From contig NZ_BAAAXV010000001.1 of assembly GCF_039535785.1 (NCBI RefSeq), positions 930,001 to 994,000 of the forward strand: DNA of 64,000 nucleotides. The letters run 5' to 3'. The notes below the pieces were generated by a model. The model was not told the origin of the DNA. It searched no databases and was given only the letters and a program-made list of their open reading frames with translations. The translations under genes were made by a program, and so were the position numbers. Shown piece after piece: positions 1 through 8,282 of this stretch (the stretch's first letter is position 1; every line of letters begins with the position of its first letter). This stretch comes from Nonomuraea helvata. Its GTDB lineage: Bacteria; Actinomycetota; Actinomycetes; Streptosporangiales; Streptosporangiaceae.

Positions 1-356
1 ATCATCAGCACCTGGGCGGGCACCATGATGGTCGCCATGACGGCGGCGAAGGCGAGCCCGCGGCCGCGGAACTCGATCCGGGCGAAGCCGTAGCCTGCCA
101 GGGAGCAGAGCACCACGTGCCCGAGCACCGCCGATCCGGCCACGACGACCGTGTTGGCCAGCCAGAGCGGGTACTCGTCGTCGGTGAGGATGCGCTCGAA
201 CCCCGTCAGCGTGAAGTGCTCGGGCCAGAGCTTGGGCGGGTAGGTGTTGATGTCGGCGTCCGGCATGAAGGCGGTCAGCACCATCCACACCAGCGGCGCC
301 ACGAACAGCAGCGCGAGCGGCATCAGGAAGAGATGGGCGAGGCTGCGGCGCTTCAT
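1..356 (-). CDS. Carbohydrate ABC transporter permease, MalG type (3' end outside window)
   Basis: Inner-membrane permease subunit of a sugar ABC importer. Only the first 118 or so residues are present and the reading frame runs off the window edge. The start is MKRRSLAHLFLMPLALL, a positively charged N terminus followed by a first membrane helix. Further in is LAGYGFARIEFRGRG followed by a helix with MVPAQV, the usual MalG-family pattern. The ATG overlaps the TGA of the upstream permease (ATGA), so it is translationally coupled as the last visible gene of the operon that begins at 5564. The family assignment is firm; the substrate can only be inferred from the operon. Confidence 0.93.
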   Translation of the reverse strand, partial: MKRRSLAHLFLMPLALLFVAPLVWMVLTAFMPDADINTYPPKLWPEHFTLTGFERILTDDEYPLWLANTVVVAGSAVLGHVVLCSLAGYGFARIEFRGRGLAFAAVMATIMVPAQVLM

Positions 357-1252
357 CGCGCACTCCTCCACAGGACGGCGCCCGACACGGCGAGCGTCAC
401 GAGGAACAGGACGTAGGCGATGGCCGTGCCGTAGCCGGAGTGGAAGAGCTGGAACGCCTGCCGGTAGAGGTAGAACACGATCGTCGTCGTGGAGTCGAGC
501 GGCTGGCCCTTCGTGGTGGTGTAGACGAGGTCGAACAGCTGCAGCGCGGTGATCGTCTGCCAGATCACCAGGAAGACCGTGGCGGGCCGCAGCTGCGGCA
601 GCACGACGTGGTGCAGGACGTGCCGCCCGGAGCCGCCGTCCACCCTGGCCGCCTCGATCAGCTCGCGCGGGATGTCCTGCAGGGCGGCCAGGTAGACCAC
701 GGCGGGCATGCCCACGCCGCCCCAGAGCGAGATCACGACCAGCGTGAGCATCGCCTGGCCGGGGTCCTGCAGGAACGCCATCGGGGGCAGCCCGAGCGCC
801 TTCAGCCCGGCGTTGACGATGCCGGAGTCCGGGTCGAAGACGAAGTTCGCGAGGATGCCCGTGGCCGCGGCCGAGACGACGTACGGGACGAAGAAGCAGG
901 TGCGGTAGAACCCGATGAGGCGGATCTTGAGGTTCAGCGCCAGAGCGAGCGCGAGGCCGAGCACCACCGAGCCGGGCACGAACAGCACGGTGTAGACGAG
1001 CGTGTGCCCGGCCGCGGCGGCCAGCGCGGCGTCGCCCAGCATGTCGCGGTAGTTCTGGAGCCCGACGTACTCGCCGCCGGTGAGCAGGTCGCCGTCGCGC
1101 AGCGAGAGCAGCAGCGCCCACACCGCGGGGAACAGGCTGAGCCCGACGATCACCAGCGTCGCGGGGAGCACGAATCCCCACCCGGTCAGCTGGGGCACCC
1201 ACCGGCGCCGCCGCGCCTGATGCGTGCCCACCCGGGCCGCAAGAGCGGTCAT
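353..1252 (-). CDS. Carbohydrate ABC transporter permease, MalF/UgpA type
   Basis: About 299 residues with six predicted membrane helices, the normal size for the family. The cytoplasmic EAA loop that docks on the ATPase is visible as LIEAARVDGGSGRHVLHHVVLP. The start at 1252 (MTALAARVG) overlaps the stop of the binding-protein gene by four bases, and its own stop overlaps the next permease. A much longer open frame in the same register runs upstream but is only a GC-driven extension through the binding-protein gene. It forms the channel with the 1-356 product. No ATPase gene is in the visible part of the operon; a shared MsiK-like ATPase is the usual solution in actinomycetes (inference). 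Confidence 0.95.
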   Translation of the reverse strand: MTALAARVGTHQARRRRWVPQLTGWGFVLPATLVIVGLSLFPAVWALLLSLRDGDLLTGGEYVGLQNYRDMLGDAALAAAAGHTLVYTVLFVPGSVVLGLALALALNLKIRLIGFYRTCFFVPYVVSAAATGILANFVFDPDSGIVNAGLKALGLPPMAFLQDPGQAMLTLVVISLWGGVGMPAVVYLAALQDIPRELIEAARVDGGSGRHVLHHVVLPQLRPATVFLVIWQTITALQLFDLVYTTTKGQPLDSTTTIVFYLYRQAFQLFHSGYGTAIAYVLFLVTLAVSGAVLWRSAR

Positions 1253-2514
1253 CGCGAGCGCCCCAGCACCGTGTCGGCCTCGATGGCCGCCTTGGCGAGG
1301 GCATCCCGCGCGGGCGTGCCGCCGACCATGGCCTGGGCGATCGCGTCGCCCACCTTCTCGGAGAACTCCGGGTACGCGGGCAGGTGCGGCCTGGCCTGCT
1401 TGGCGTTGTCGAGGTTCGCGGTGAAGACGTCGATGTCGGGGAAGTCCTTGACGAACTTCTGGTACGCCGGCAGCGCGGTCGTAGCCCTGCGGATGGGCAG
1501 GTTGCCCAGGCCGAGCGACCACCGGGCGTCCTGCTCCGGCTTGGTGAGCCAGGCGAGGAAGTCGGCGGCGGCCTTGGCCCGGCGCGAACCGTTGTCGAAC
1601 ACGACCCAGTTGTCGGGACCCGCGACCGTCTCGTGGTTGCCGTTGTAGCCGGGCAGCACCTGCACGCCGTAGGGGATCTTGTGGTCGATGAAGTCCAGCA
1701 GCGCGTACGGCCCCGCGATGACCATCCCGATCTTGCCGCTCTGGAACAGCGGCAGGAACTTCTCCCCATTCTGATCGAGATATACGGACTTGTCCTGGCG
1801 AGCCATGGCGCTCCACAGGTCGAGCGCCTGCACCGCCTGCGGCGTGTTGAACGCCGACTTCTTGCCGTCCGGCGCCGCGATCGAGCCGCCCTGCTGCCAG
1901 ATCATCGGCCAGAACCGCCACACGGTGTCCTCGGCCCCGGTCACGGGGTACGCGGTGCCGTACACGCCGCCGCCGGTCAGCTTCTTCGCCGCGGCGCGGA
2001 AGTCGTCCCAGGTCCAGTCCTTGGCGGGGTACGCCAGCCCGGCCGCGTCGAACAGCTTCTTGTTGTAGATCACGGCCAGGTTGTCGACCAGGGCCGGGAC
2101 GCCGATGACCTTGCCGTCCACCTCCGACACGGCCCGCTCCGCCGGCCAGAAGTCGTCCCAGCCGAATCCGGGGGCCTTCACGGTGGCGGTCAGGTCGTAC
2201 ACCTTGGGGGTGCGCGCCAGGTGCGGCATCCACGTACCGTACATGTACGCGATGTCGGGCGCCTTGCCGCCGGCCAGGACCGCCTGGACCTTCTGCAGCA
2301 TCTCGTCCACGTTCGTGGAGCCGACCGCGGGCGTGATCTTCACATCCGGGTGGGCCTTGCCGTATTCGGCGGCCAGCTCCTCGATGACCTTGGCCTGCAG
2401 CTCCGTCTGGCCGTGCCACCAGGTGATCTCGACCGGGCCGCCGGCCTCCTCGGACGAGGAGCCGCAGCCCGTCAGCAGCCCGGCGACCAGGACGAGCGCC
2501 GCCACGCCCCTCAT
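1249..2514 (-). CDS. Extracellular solute-binding lipoprotein of a sugar ABC importer
   Basis: About 421 residues. The N terminus MRGVAALVLVAGLLTGC is a lipoprotein signal with the lipobox LTGC and the modified cysteine at position 17. The mature part opens with VEITWWHGQTELQAKVIE, the typical first strand and helix of family-1 (MalE/UgpB-like) sugar-binding proteins, and the length fits. It should sit on the outer face of the membrane and deliver oligosaccharide to the two permeases encoded downstream. Start and stop overlap the neighbouring genes by four bases each (ATGA). The nearby GH114 and GH4 enzymes suggest galactose- or galactosamine-containing oligomers as ligand, which is inference. 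Confidence 0.95.
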   Translation of the reverse strand: MRGVAALVLVAGLLTGCGSSSEEAGGPVEITWWHGQTELQAKVIEELAAEYGKAHPDVKITPAVGSTNVDEMLQKVQAVLAGGKAPDIAYMYGTWMPHLARTPKVYDLTATVKAPGFGWDDFWPAERAVSEVDGKVIGVPALVDNLAVIYNKKLFDAAGLAYPAKDWTWDDFRAAAKKLTGGGVYGTAYPVTGAEDTVWRFWPMIWQQGGSIAAPDGKKSAFNTPQAVQALDLWSAMARQDKSVYLDQNGEKFLPLFQSGKIGMVIAGPYALLDFIDHKIPYGVQVLPGYNGNHETVAGPDNWVVFDNGSRRAKAAADFLAWLTKPEQDARWSLGLGNLPIRRATTALPAYQKFVKDFPDIDVFTANLDNAKQARPHLPAYPEFSEKVGDAIAQAMVGGTPARDALAKAAIEADTVLGRSR

Positions 2515-3800
2515 GACCCACTCCTGAGGGACTCCGGCATCAGGTCGCCGTGGGCCTCGAGGAGCGCGCCGCACAGCGAGTCGATCTGCTCGACGGTGAG
2601 CGTGGCGGCCGTGTTCGGGTCCGCCATCATGGCGTGCCGCACGTGCTCGGGCCGCCCCTCGGTGACGGCGCGTACGGTCAGCTCGTTGACGTTGACGTAC
2701 GCGCGGTTGAGCGCCGCGCACTGCGCGGGCAGGTCGCCGACGGCGACCGGGTGGACGCCGAGCGCGTCGGCCACGCACGGCACCTCCACCACACATCCGC
2801 CGGGCAGGTTCCCGACCAGTCCCCTGTTCTGGACGTTCCCGTAGACGACCCGGCTCGTGCCGGTGGCGATGCTGTGGATGATCTGCGGGGCGTACTCCAT
2901 GGTCCCCTCCGCGGTGATCGGCCGGCCCGCTTTCAGCGCGTCGCGGGTGGCCTCGTACTGGCGCACGTTCTCCTCGCTGATGCCGAGGTACGCGCCCACG
3001 GGGATCCGCAGGCGCTCGACCTCGGTCTCGTCGTGCAGGTACCAGGGCACGTACTCGGCCGAGTGCTCGCTGGTCTCGGTCGGGTAGTAGCCGAGCCTGC
3101 GGTACATGTCCACGCGGACCCGGCGTAACAGGCCGGGGTCGCGGGCGATGGCCTCGTCCAGCCGCGGGTACAGGTCCTCTCCCCCGCTCTCGAACCGCAG
3201 CATCCACGACTGGTGGTTGACGCCCGCCGCCAGGTACGACACCTTCTCGTACGGCACCCCGACGAGCTCCGCCAGGTCGTGGGCGGTCCAGTAGATGGAG
3301 TGGCAGAGCCCCACCACGTTGCGCACGGGGGTGGCGGCGGCCAGGTACCACACGTTCATGGCCATCGGGTTGGTGTAGTTGAGCAGCCACGCGTCCGCGC
3401 ACACCTCGGCCATGGCCCGGCCGATCCTGTCCAGCGCCGGGAAGGTGCGCAGGGCCCGGAAGATGCCGCCCACGCCGATGGTGTCGGCGATGGTCTGGCG
3501 CAGCCCGTACCGGGCGGGCAGCTCGAAGTCGACACGGGTGGCGTCGATCATGCCGACCTGGATCATGTTGATCGCGAAGTCGGCCCCTTCGAGCGCCTGC
3601 CGCAGGCCGAGGTGCGCGGAGATCTTGACGGGCCGCCCGGCGGCGATGAGGCGCGCGGCGGCCTCCGCGGTCTCGAGCCGCTCGGGGTGGATGTCGTGCA
3701 GCGCCACCTCGAACTCCCCCATGTCGGGGAGGGCGACCAGGTCCGCGAGCAGGCCCTGGGTGAACTCGACGCTTCCCGCGCCGAGAAAGACGATCTTCAC
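2511..3800 (-). CDS. GH4 family glycosidase, probably alpha-galactosidase-like
   Basis: About 429 residues, the family size. GH4 enzymes are cytoplasmic and use NAD and a divalent metal in a redox-elimination mechanism. Visible signatures are the N-terminal dinucleotide loop KIVFLGAGSVEFTQG, the NYTNPMAMN strand, the metal-site cysteine motif GLCHSI and GVNHQSW. As I recall the family literature, CHS-type cysteine motifs go with alpha-galactosidases, so that is the best guess. The GTG start at 3800 is chosen because a GGGAGGAG ribosome site lies directly upstream and the GTG overlaps the kinase stop (GTGA). A longer reading from 3884 lies inside the kinase gene and is rejected. It would cleave imported oligosaccharides. 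Confidence 0.92.
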   Translation of the reverse strand: MKIVFLGAGSVEFTQGLLADLVALPDMGEFEVALHDIHPERLETAEAAARLIAAGRPVKISAHLGLRQALEGADFAINMIQVGMIDATRVDFELPARYGLRQTIADTIGVGGIFRALRTFPALDRIGRAMAEVCADAWLLNYTNPMAMNVWYLAAATPVRNVVGLCHSIYWTAHDLAELVGVPYEKVSYLAAGVNHQSWMLRFESGGEDLYPRLDEAIARDPGLLRRVRVDMYRRLGYYPTETSEHSAEYVPWYLHDETEVERLRIPVGAYLGISEENVRQYEATRDALKAGRPITAEGTMEYAPQIIHSIATGTSRVVYGNVQNRGLVGNLPGGCVVEVPCVADALGVHPVAVGDLPAQCAALNRAYVNVNELTVRAVTEGRPEHVRHAMMADPNTAATLTVEQIDSLCGALLEAHGDLMPESLRSGS

Positions 3801-4711
3801 AGCTCCTCCCAGGTGGGCTGGGCCGCGGTGCCGCCGGCGGCTCGGGTCGAAAGGGAACCGCAGCTCACGGCCGCCTCCAGGCATTTGCGCAGGCTCATCC
3901 CGCGCAGCATGGCGGCGATGAACCCGGCGTCGAAGCTGTCACCGGCGCCGACGGTGTCCACCGGCTCGACGGGCACGGCGGCGGCCCGGGCCAGCGCGCC
4001 CGACCGCCACACCAGCGCGCCGTCGCCGCCGTCCTTGACGGCCACGGCGGGCCCCAGCGCGCCCAGCCGCGCCGCGGTGGCCTCGAGGCTCTCCTGACCG
4101 GTGCCGAACAGCCGGCCGGCGACGGCGCGGGCCTCCGAGGCGTTCGGGAGGAAGACGTCCACCTCGCGCAGCACGTCCTCGAGCCCGTTCCACGTTCCGG
4201 CGGGGTCGTCGTTGGTGTCCAGCGAGGTGGTCGCGCCGCCCCGCCGTTCCTCCGCCAGGAAGCCCGGCAACCCGGACGCGAGCCCCGGTTGCAGGAAATA
4301 TGACGACACGTGGACATGCCTGGCGACGCCGCGCGGCACGTCGTCCACCGTCAGGTACGGCAGGCAGCCCAGCGAGGTGAGGATGGCCCGGTCCGCCCCG
4401 TCGGCCAGCACCACGGTCATGGCCGTGGACCGGGAGTCGATCACGCAGTGGGAGACGTCCACCCCGCGGTCGGCCAGGGCGCCCAGCACGAAGCGCCCGG
4501 CCGCGTCGTCGCCCACGCGCCCGGCGAACGCGGTCCGCAGGCCCAGCCGGGCCGCCCCGCACGCGGTGATCGCGCCGGACCCGCCGAGCACCAGGTCGCC
4601 GCCGGAGACGAGCTGTTCACGCTGGCCGTACGCCAACCCGCGCGGCGCTCCGGAGAGCACCACGTCAGGGTTGGCGTCACCGACGACCAGCAGGTCGAAG
4701 TCATACCCCAC
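3797..4711 (-). CDS. PfkB/ribokinase family sugar kinase
   Basis: About 304 residues. ATP-dependent kinases of this family phosphorylate sugars or nucleosides. Near the N terminus is GDANPDVVL, followed by the glycine-rich GGSGAITACGAARLG. Near the C terminus is DTVGAGDSFDAGF, the PfkB signature with the catalytic aspartate. The start is GTG at 4711, inside the last codons of the upstream GH114 gene (11-base overlap), and the stop overlaps the GH4 gene. Its place between two glycosidases and a transporter suggests that it phosphorylates the monosaccharide released inside the cell. The exact substrate cannot be read from sequence. Confidence 0.93.
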   Translation of the reverse strand: MGYDFDLLVVGDANPDVVLSGAPRGLAYGQREQLVSGGDLVLGGSGAITACGAARLGLRTAFAGRVGDDAAGRFVLGALADRGVDVSHCVIDSRSTAMTVVLADGADRAILTSLGCLPYLTVDDVPRGVARHVHVSSYFLQPGLASGLPGFLAEERRGGATTSLDTNDDPAGTWNGLEDVLREVDVFLPNASEARAVAGRLFGTGQESLEATAARLGALGPAVAVKDGGDGALVWRSGALARAAAVPVEPVDTVGAGDSFDAGFIAAMLRGMSLRKCLEAAVSCGSLSTRAAGGTAAQPTWEEL

Positions 4712-5564
4712 GACAGGCCACGCGGTAGGCGTCGAGCTCGTACTTCTTCTTCAGCGAGTTGAAGTTCTGGGCGTTGGACTTGGCGCAGAACTTCGAGGTG
4801 GCCAGGTTGTACTCGACGTTGAACACGGCCTTGCCCGCCTTGACGAACTGGTCGTAGCCGTAGCCGCCGTTCTGGGCGGTGGTGCACTCGGACTGCTCCC
4901 AGCACTCCTCGTTCAGCGCCCAGTCGAAGTACGGCAGCAGCTGCGGGATCTGCTCCACGTCGTTCTTGAGCCCGACCGACATGCCCCGCTTGTGGGCCTC
5001 GTTGGCGAACCAGCCGTTGTAGGCGAGCTGGTCGGCCGCCTTGAGCGGGAAGCCGCTGTCGTTGCTGTAGCCGTCGATGTTGTCGGGCTCCACGGCGTCA
5101 AACCCGGCCGCCTTGCACATGTCGAGCCGGGCCTTCATGATCTCGCCGAGCTTGCCGGTGTACTTGCGGATGTCGAGCCAGCGCTCGCCCGGCCAGTCCT
5201 CCAGCGGCTTGCCGAGCACCTCGGCGGGGAACTGGCCGGCGTCCGGGCGCCAGTCCTCGTACGTGCCCGCGCTGATGTAGCAGACGACGCCGCGGCCCGG
5301 CTTGTCGACCTTGAGCGACTTGACGATCGCGCCGTCCTTGGCGGCGAAGCCGTCGATGTCGTACATCTGCACGTTCAGGTACGGCTTCTGCGGCAGGGAG
5401 GAGAGCTGCCACTGCCAGGACGTGTTCAGCGCGGGCTTCCAGCAGCCGGCGCAGGACACGGGAGCCGGCAGGGCGGCCGCAGATCGGGCGGCGGCGGACT
5501 GGGCGGGGACGAGCACGGTGGCGGCGGCGAGCGCGGCCAGGGAGACGAGCGCGGATGGTCGCAT
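4701..5564 (-). CDS. Secreted GH114 family glycosidase (endo-alpha-1,4-polygalactosaminidase-like)
   Basis: About 287 residues. A Sec signal peptide (MRPSALVSLAALAAATVLV, ending in an A-x-A type site near residues 22-26) predicts export. The mature part has the GH114 TIM-barrel hallmarks: WQWQLSS, YDIDGF, VVCYISAGTYEDWRPD, GFDAVEPDNIDGY and the late GLKND. The glutamate and aspartates in VEPDN are likely active-site residues by family analogy. GH114 members cut galactosamine polymers such as fungal galactosaminogalactan or bacterial polygalactosamine. The start has a GAGGAG ribosome site five bases upstream. First gene of a six-gene coupled operon, it would generate oligosaccharides outside the cell for the ABC importer. 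Confidence 0.9.
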   Translation of the reverse strand: MRPSALVSLAALAAATVLVPAQSAAARSAAALPAPVSCAGCWKPALNTSWQWQLSSLPQKPYLNVQMYDIDGFAAKDGAIVKSLKVDKPGRGVVCYISAGTYEDWRPDAGQFPAEVLGKPLEDWPGERWLDIRKYTGKLGEIMKARLDMCKAAGFDAVEPDNIDGYSNDSGFPLKAADQLAYNGWFANEAHKRGMSVGLKNDVEQIPQLLPYFDWALNEECWEQSECTTAQNGGYGYDQFVKAGKAVFNVEYNLATSKFCAKSNAQNFNSLKKKYELDAYRVACRGV

Positions 5565-6122
5565 GTCACTCCTCGCGAACGATCATGGTTCGGGATTAGT
5601 GGCGATGCGCGCTGTTCCGCACTCTCCGCACCGCGTCCGTGCCAGGGACGCCGGAGTGGCGTGGTCCATAACCGCAGGACTCACGCCAGCACGCCGGAGC
5701 GTGTCTCCTTCCTCGTTTGCCGCACAGAATTGCGCATTCCTGCTCTCTTGTCCAGAGTTCAGCGCACAAAAGTGTAAGGGTATGAACCGTTCCTCATATT
5801 TGCTAGGAAACCCTCAAGTCCTGACATGATCCCTTGCCGGGCTTGCTGAGGGTTGGCGGCAGTCGAAGGGTGATCCGCAGCGTGGAGTCGCGCGGCCCCG
5901 GAGCGGGGCCCCTGTATGTGGTCGGAGTGCAGGTGCGGGCATTCGCCCGCAGTGAGCTGAGGCGAGCGAGCGCTGTCCGGCGGAGTCTTATCGCTCAAAC
6001 GTTCTATCCCATGGCGCAAACTTTTGGTAGCGTGACGGTCACGCATCGTACGGGAGGCGGGTGGGCGGAGTGCAGCATGTGCGGCGTACGCATCGATGCC
6101 GCCTCCTGGCAGGGGGCGGTGC
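5565..6122. other. Intergenic region between sugar operon and tnpB
   Basis: About 560 bases with no convincing long gene. It must hold the promoter of the minus-strand GH114 operon near its left side. The stretch 5700-5830 is clearly richer in A and T than the surroundings. Two adjacent hairpins follow: a 7-bp stem GGCCCCG/CGGGGCC at 5894-5910 and a 6-bp stem GCGGGC/GCCCGC at 5935-5950. Hairpins of this kind are common at the left end of IS200/IS605 elements, so part of this region probably belongs to the tnpB element, but I cannot place the left boundary. Confidence 0.5.
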
Positions 6123-8147
6123 ATGAGCACACTGACCGCGACCGCTCCCTGCACCGCGCATGGCGCGATGGTGGAAACGACTGGTGAGATCGTCTCCCAG
6201 GAGTTGCTGGCGCGGCGGGTCGGCTGGCTGACTGCTCTGGCGCGGGATCTGACTGCCCGCCTGGTAGCGGCCCGGTGGACTGCGGCGGATCTGGACGCGC
6301 TGGCCTGCGGGGCGGGGCTGGACGGGCGGGCGTTGCCGTCCAAGGGCTGGATGGCCCTGCGCAGGCTGGGCTGGGCCATGGCCCCGGAGCCGGGGGTGTA
6401 CGTGTGTGATCGGGTGCTGCGATGCGCGCAGGAGCAGGCCGCCCGCGCCTTGCGGCTGACGCTGCACCGCCGCACGCTGGTGGCGGCGATCGTGGCCACC
6501 TGGCCGCAGAATGCGAGCGCGCGGACCGACGCCGAATGGCAGGCGCTGCGCGCGCTGCTACCGGACGGGGTGAACTCGGCAGAGATCCGTAACCGGACCC
6601 GGCAGATCCGCGCCTACAGGGACGAGCATGATGGGTTCCCGGCCGACCTGACCGAACTGGAGGAACCCCCGAACGTTGCGGCGCAGATCGTGCTGGCCGC
6701 AGCCGACCGGCAACTGGCCACCCTGGAACGCACCGGCCCCCGCAGCGCCCGCCTGCGGGTACGGCTCCCCCTGGTCGCCTCCCCGGCCTCGCGCAGAGAC
6801 TGGGCCTGGCACGTGCTGCCGCTCACCCTGCCGCCGACCGTGCCGCCGCAGTCGACACTGTGCACCCCTACCCTGCGCGTGCACCACGGCCGGGTACGCC
6901 TCGATCTGCCGTTCCAGACCCTGATCGAGGTCGCGCCCGCCACTGGCCATACGATTGGATGCGGGTTCGACTGGGGCCTCAACACACTCCTGACCGGTGT
7001 GGCTGGACGCCTGACCGGCGGGCGGGTCCTGTCGGATGGGCGGCCGCTGACCTACGACGCCAGCGGGGTCTCCGCCAAGCTGCACCGGTTGCGGGCCCAG
7101 CGCGAGCGCTTGGCCGCCAAACACCGCCACCAGGAACGGCTCCTGGCCGGGATCACCGCCGCCGATCCCAGATTCGCCAAGCTGAGCACGGCCTATGAGG
7201 TCATCGGGGTCGAGCATGAGCGCGTGTGTGCGCGCATCCGCAACCTGAACAAGGCGCTGGCCTGGTCGGCGGCACGCTGGGCGGTCGACCAGGCCATCGC
7301 CGCCGGGGCGACGGTGATCTATCTGGAGGACCTGGCCACTCTGGAAGCGCGCGGGCGCCGGGGCAGCGCGAACGCGCGCCTGTCGGGGCAGGTGCGCGGG
7401 CAGATCGTCGAGGCGATCCGGCACTTGGCGGCCAAGCACACCATCGCCGTGGTCACCGTCCCCGCCCGCGGCACCTCGAAATACTGTCCCCGCTGCGGGG
7501 ACGGCACGTCGCTGCTGCGGCACTGCCCGGCCCCCGACCGACTCACCGAGCGGGGCTGGACGTGGGCCTACTGCCCCACCTGCGGTCTTTCCTGTGACCG
7601 GGACTGGGCGGCGGCCGAACGGATCGTCGCGCGCGGCCTGCTCGGCCAGAACGCCACCCGCACCCACCGCGCCACCGGCGCCCGCACCATCGCGAAGGTC
7701 GTGGAGGGCAACGTCGCCCGCGCCCGCTCGGCCCGCAGACCGACCAGGGCAGCCCGGCGCGCCCGCCGCACCCGAACCGACCTGCACCCCCGCCCGGCAG
7801 CACGCGACAGATCCAAGAACCGTCCCACCCCGAAACGACCGGCCCGCACCACAAGGAATGTGACAAATGCGGCGGCCACGTTGATGACCTCCAGCCGTGT
7901 GCCCGACCGGCGCACGGTGCCCGCCCCACTCCCCGCAAAGAGTGGACAGCGTCCGGCGGGCCATGCACCCCAGCCGGGACGGCACCAGCCCTCCCGGACA
8001 GGGCATGCCAGGAATTCTCACCACCGGACCGGCTTCCACCACGCCCAAGCCACCCCCGTACTCGCACTCACCGAGCACCGAGGCGGCCAAGCTAGGCCAC
8101 GCCCGTCCGAGTTGCCTGATTCCTTTAGGGAACTACAGCGAATTCAA
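5894..8147 (+). mobile_element. TnpB-only IS200/IS605-type element (left end uncertain)
   Basis: A tnpB gene without a tnpA transposase. Near the right end is a small hairpin, TTCC-TTTAG-GGAA at 8120-8132, followed after 11 bases by TCAA at 8144-8147, which matches the right cleavage tetranucleotide known from IS608-type elements. If that is the end, the host sequence resumes at 8148, inside the 3' part of the minus-strand gene at 8144-8788. The left end is placed only provisionally at the paired hairpins from 5894. Without TnpA the element would depend on transposase supplied elsewhere. No flanking duplication is expected for this mechanism. Confidence 0.45.
6032..6187 (+). CDS. Possible small ORF overlapping the start of tnpB (doubtful)
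   Basis: A 51-codon frame from GTG that overlaps the tnpB start in another frame. Its product contains WAECSMCG followed 13 residues later by HEH and then another histidine, a spacing that could bind zinc. No strong ribosome site is visible and no family was recognised. It may be a chance open frame in GC-rich sequence. It is listed because the cysteine/histidine pattern and the position at the front of a mobile element are suggestive. Confidence 0.2.
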   Translation: MTVTHRTGGGWAECSMCGVRIDAASWQGAVHEHTDRDRSLHRAWRDGGNDW

Positions 8148-8282
8148 GACGCTTTGGTCCACTCCGCGCATCCGCCGGACACGAACGCCTTGTCCGTGGC
8201 CTCGATGGTGACGCTGGCCGGCCCCTTCGGCATGCCGGTCGCGGCGATGTCGCCGGTCGCGCTCCGCATCCTGGCCCAGTAG
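6123..8282 (+). CDS. tnpB: TnpB-family RNA-guided endonuclease (OrfB-type transposon protein)
   Basis: About 719 residues from ATG 6123, which follows a GGGGG-type ribosome site; an upstream in-frame ATG at 6096 is possible. The RuvC-like nuclease triad is intact: Asp in GFDWGLN (about 283), Glu in IYLEDLATLE (about 402) and Asp in CGLSCDRDWAAAERI (about 492). A zinc finger CPRCG...CPTCG lies before the last motif. The protein is therefore a plausible active omega-RNA-guided nuclease rather than an inactivated regulator. The 200-residue tail is Arg/Pro-rich, and its last 45 or so codons lie beyond the probable element end, reading antisense through the neighbouring gene. The family-typical end is likely near the PDSFRELQRIQ segment; the rest is read-through created by insertion. 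Confidence 0.88.
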   Translation: MSTLTATAPCTAHGAMVETTGEIVSQELLARRVGWLTALARDLTARLVAARWTAADLDALACGAGLDGRALPSKGWMALRRLGWAMAPEPGVYVCDRVLRCAQEQAARALRLTLHRRTLVAAIVATWPQNASARTDAEWQALRALLPDGVNSAEIRNRTRQIRAYRDEHDGFPADLTELEEPPNVAAQIVLAAADRQLATLERTGPRSARLRVRLPLVASPASRRDWAWHVLPLTLPPTVPPQSTLCTPTLRVHHGRVRLDLPFQTLIEVAPATGHTIGCGFDWGLNTLLTGVAGRLTGGRVLSDGRPLTYDASGVSAKLHRLRAQRERLAAKHRHQERLLAGITAADPRFAKLSTAYEVIGVEHERVCARIRNLNKALAWSAARWAVDQAIAAGATVIYLEDLATLEARGRRGSANARLSGQVRGQIVEAIRHLAAKHTIAVVTVPARGTSKYCPRCGDGTSLLRHCPAPDRLTERGWTWAYCPTCGLSCDRDWAAAERIVARGLLGQNATRTHRATGARTIAKVVEGNVARARSARRPTRAARRARRTRTDLHPRPAARDRSKNRPTPKRPARTTRNVTNAAATLMTSSRVPDRRTVPAPLPAKSGQRPAGHAPQPGRHQPSRTGHARNSHHRTGFHHAQATPVLALTEHRGGQARPRPSELPDSFRELQRIQDALVHSAHPPDTNALSVASMVTLAGPFGMPVAAMSPVALRILAQ

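Noticed and set aside
353..2521. A 722-codon minus-strand frame covering both permease and binding protein
   Set aside because: Its first two thirds are an off-frame shadow of the binding-protein gene, with no domain character; only the permease part from 1252 is real.
6123..8282. Reading the RuvC protein as a Cas12 effector
   Set aside because: No CRISPR array, Cas1 or Cas2 is present, and size and end structure fit TnpB.
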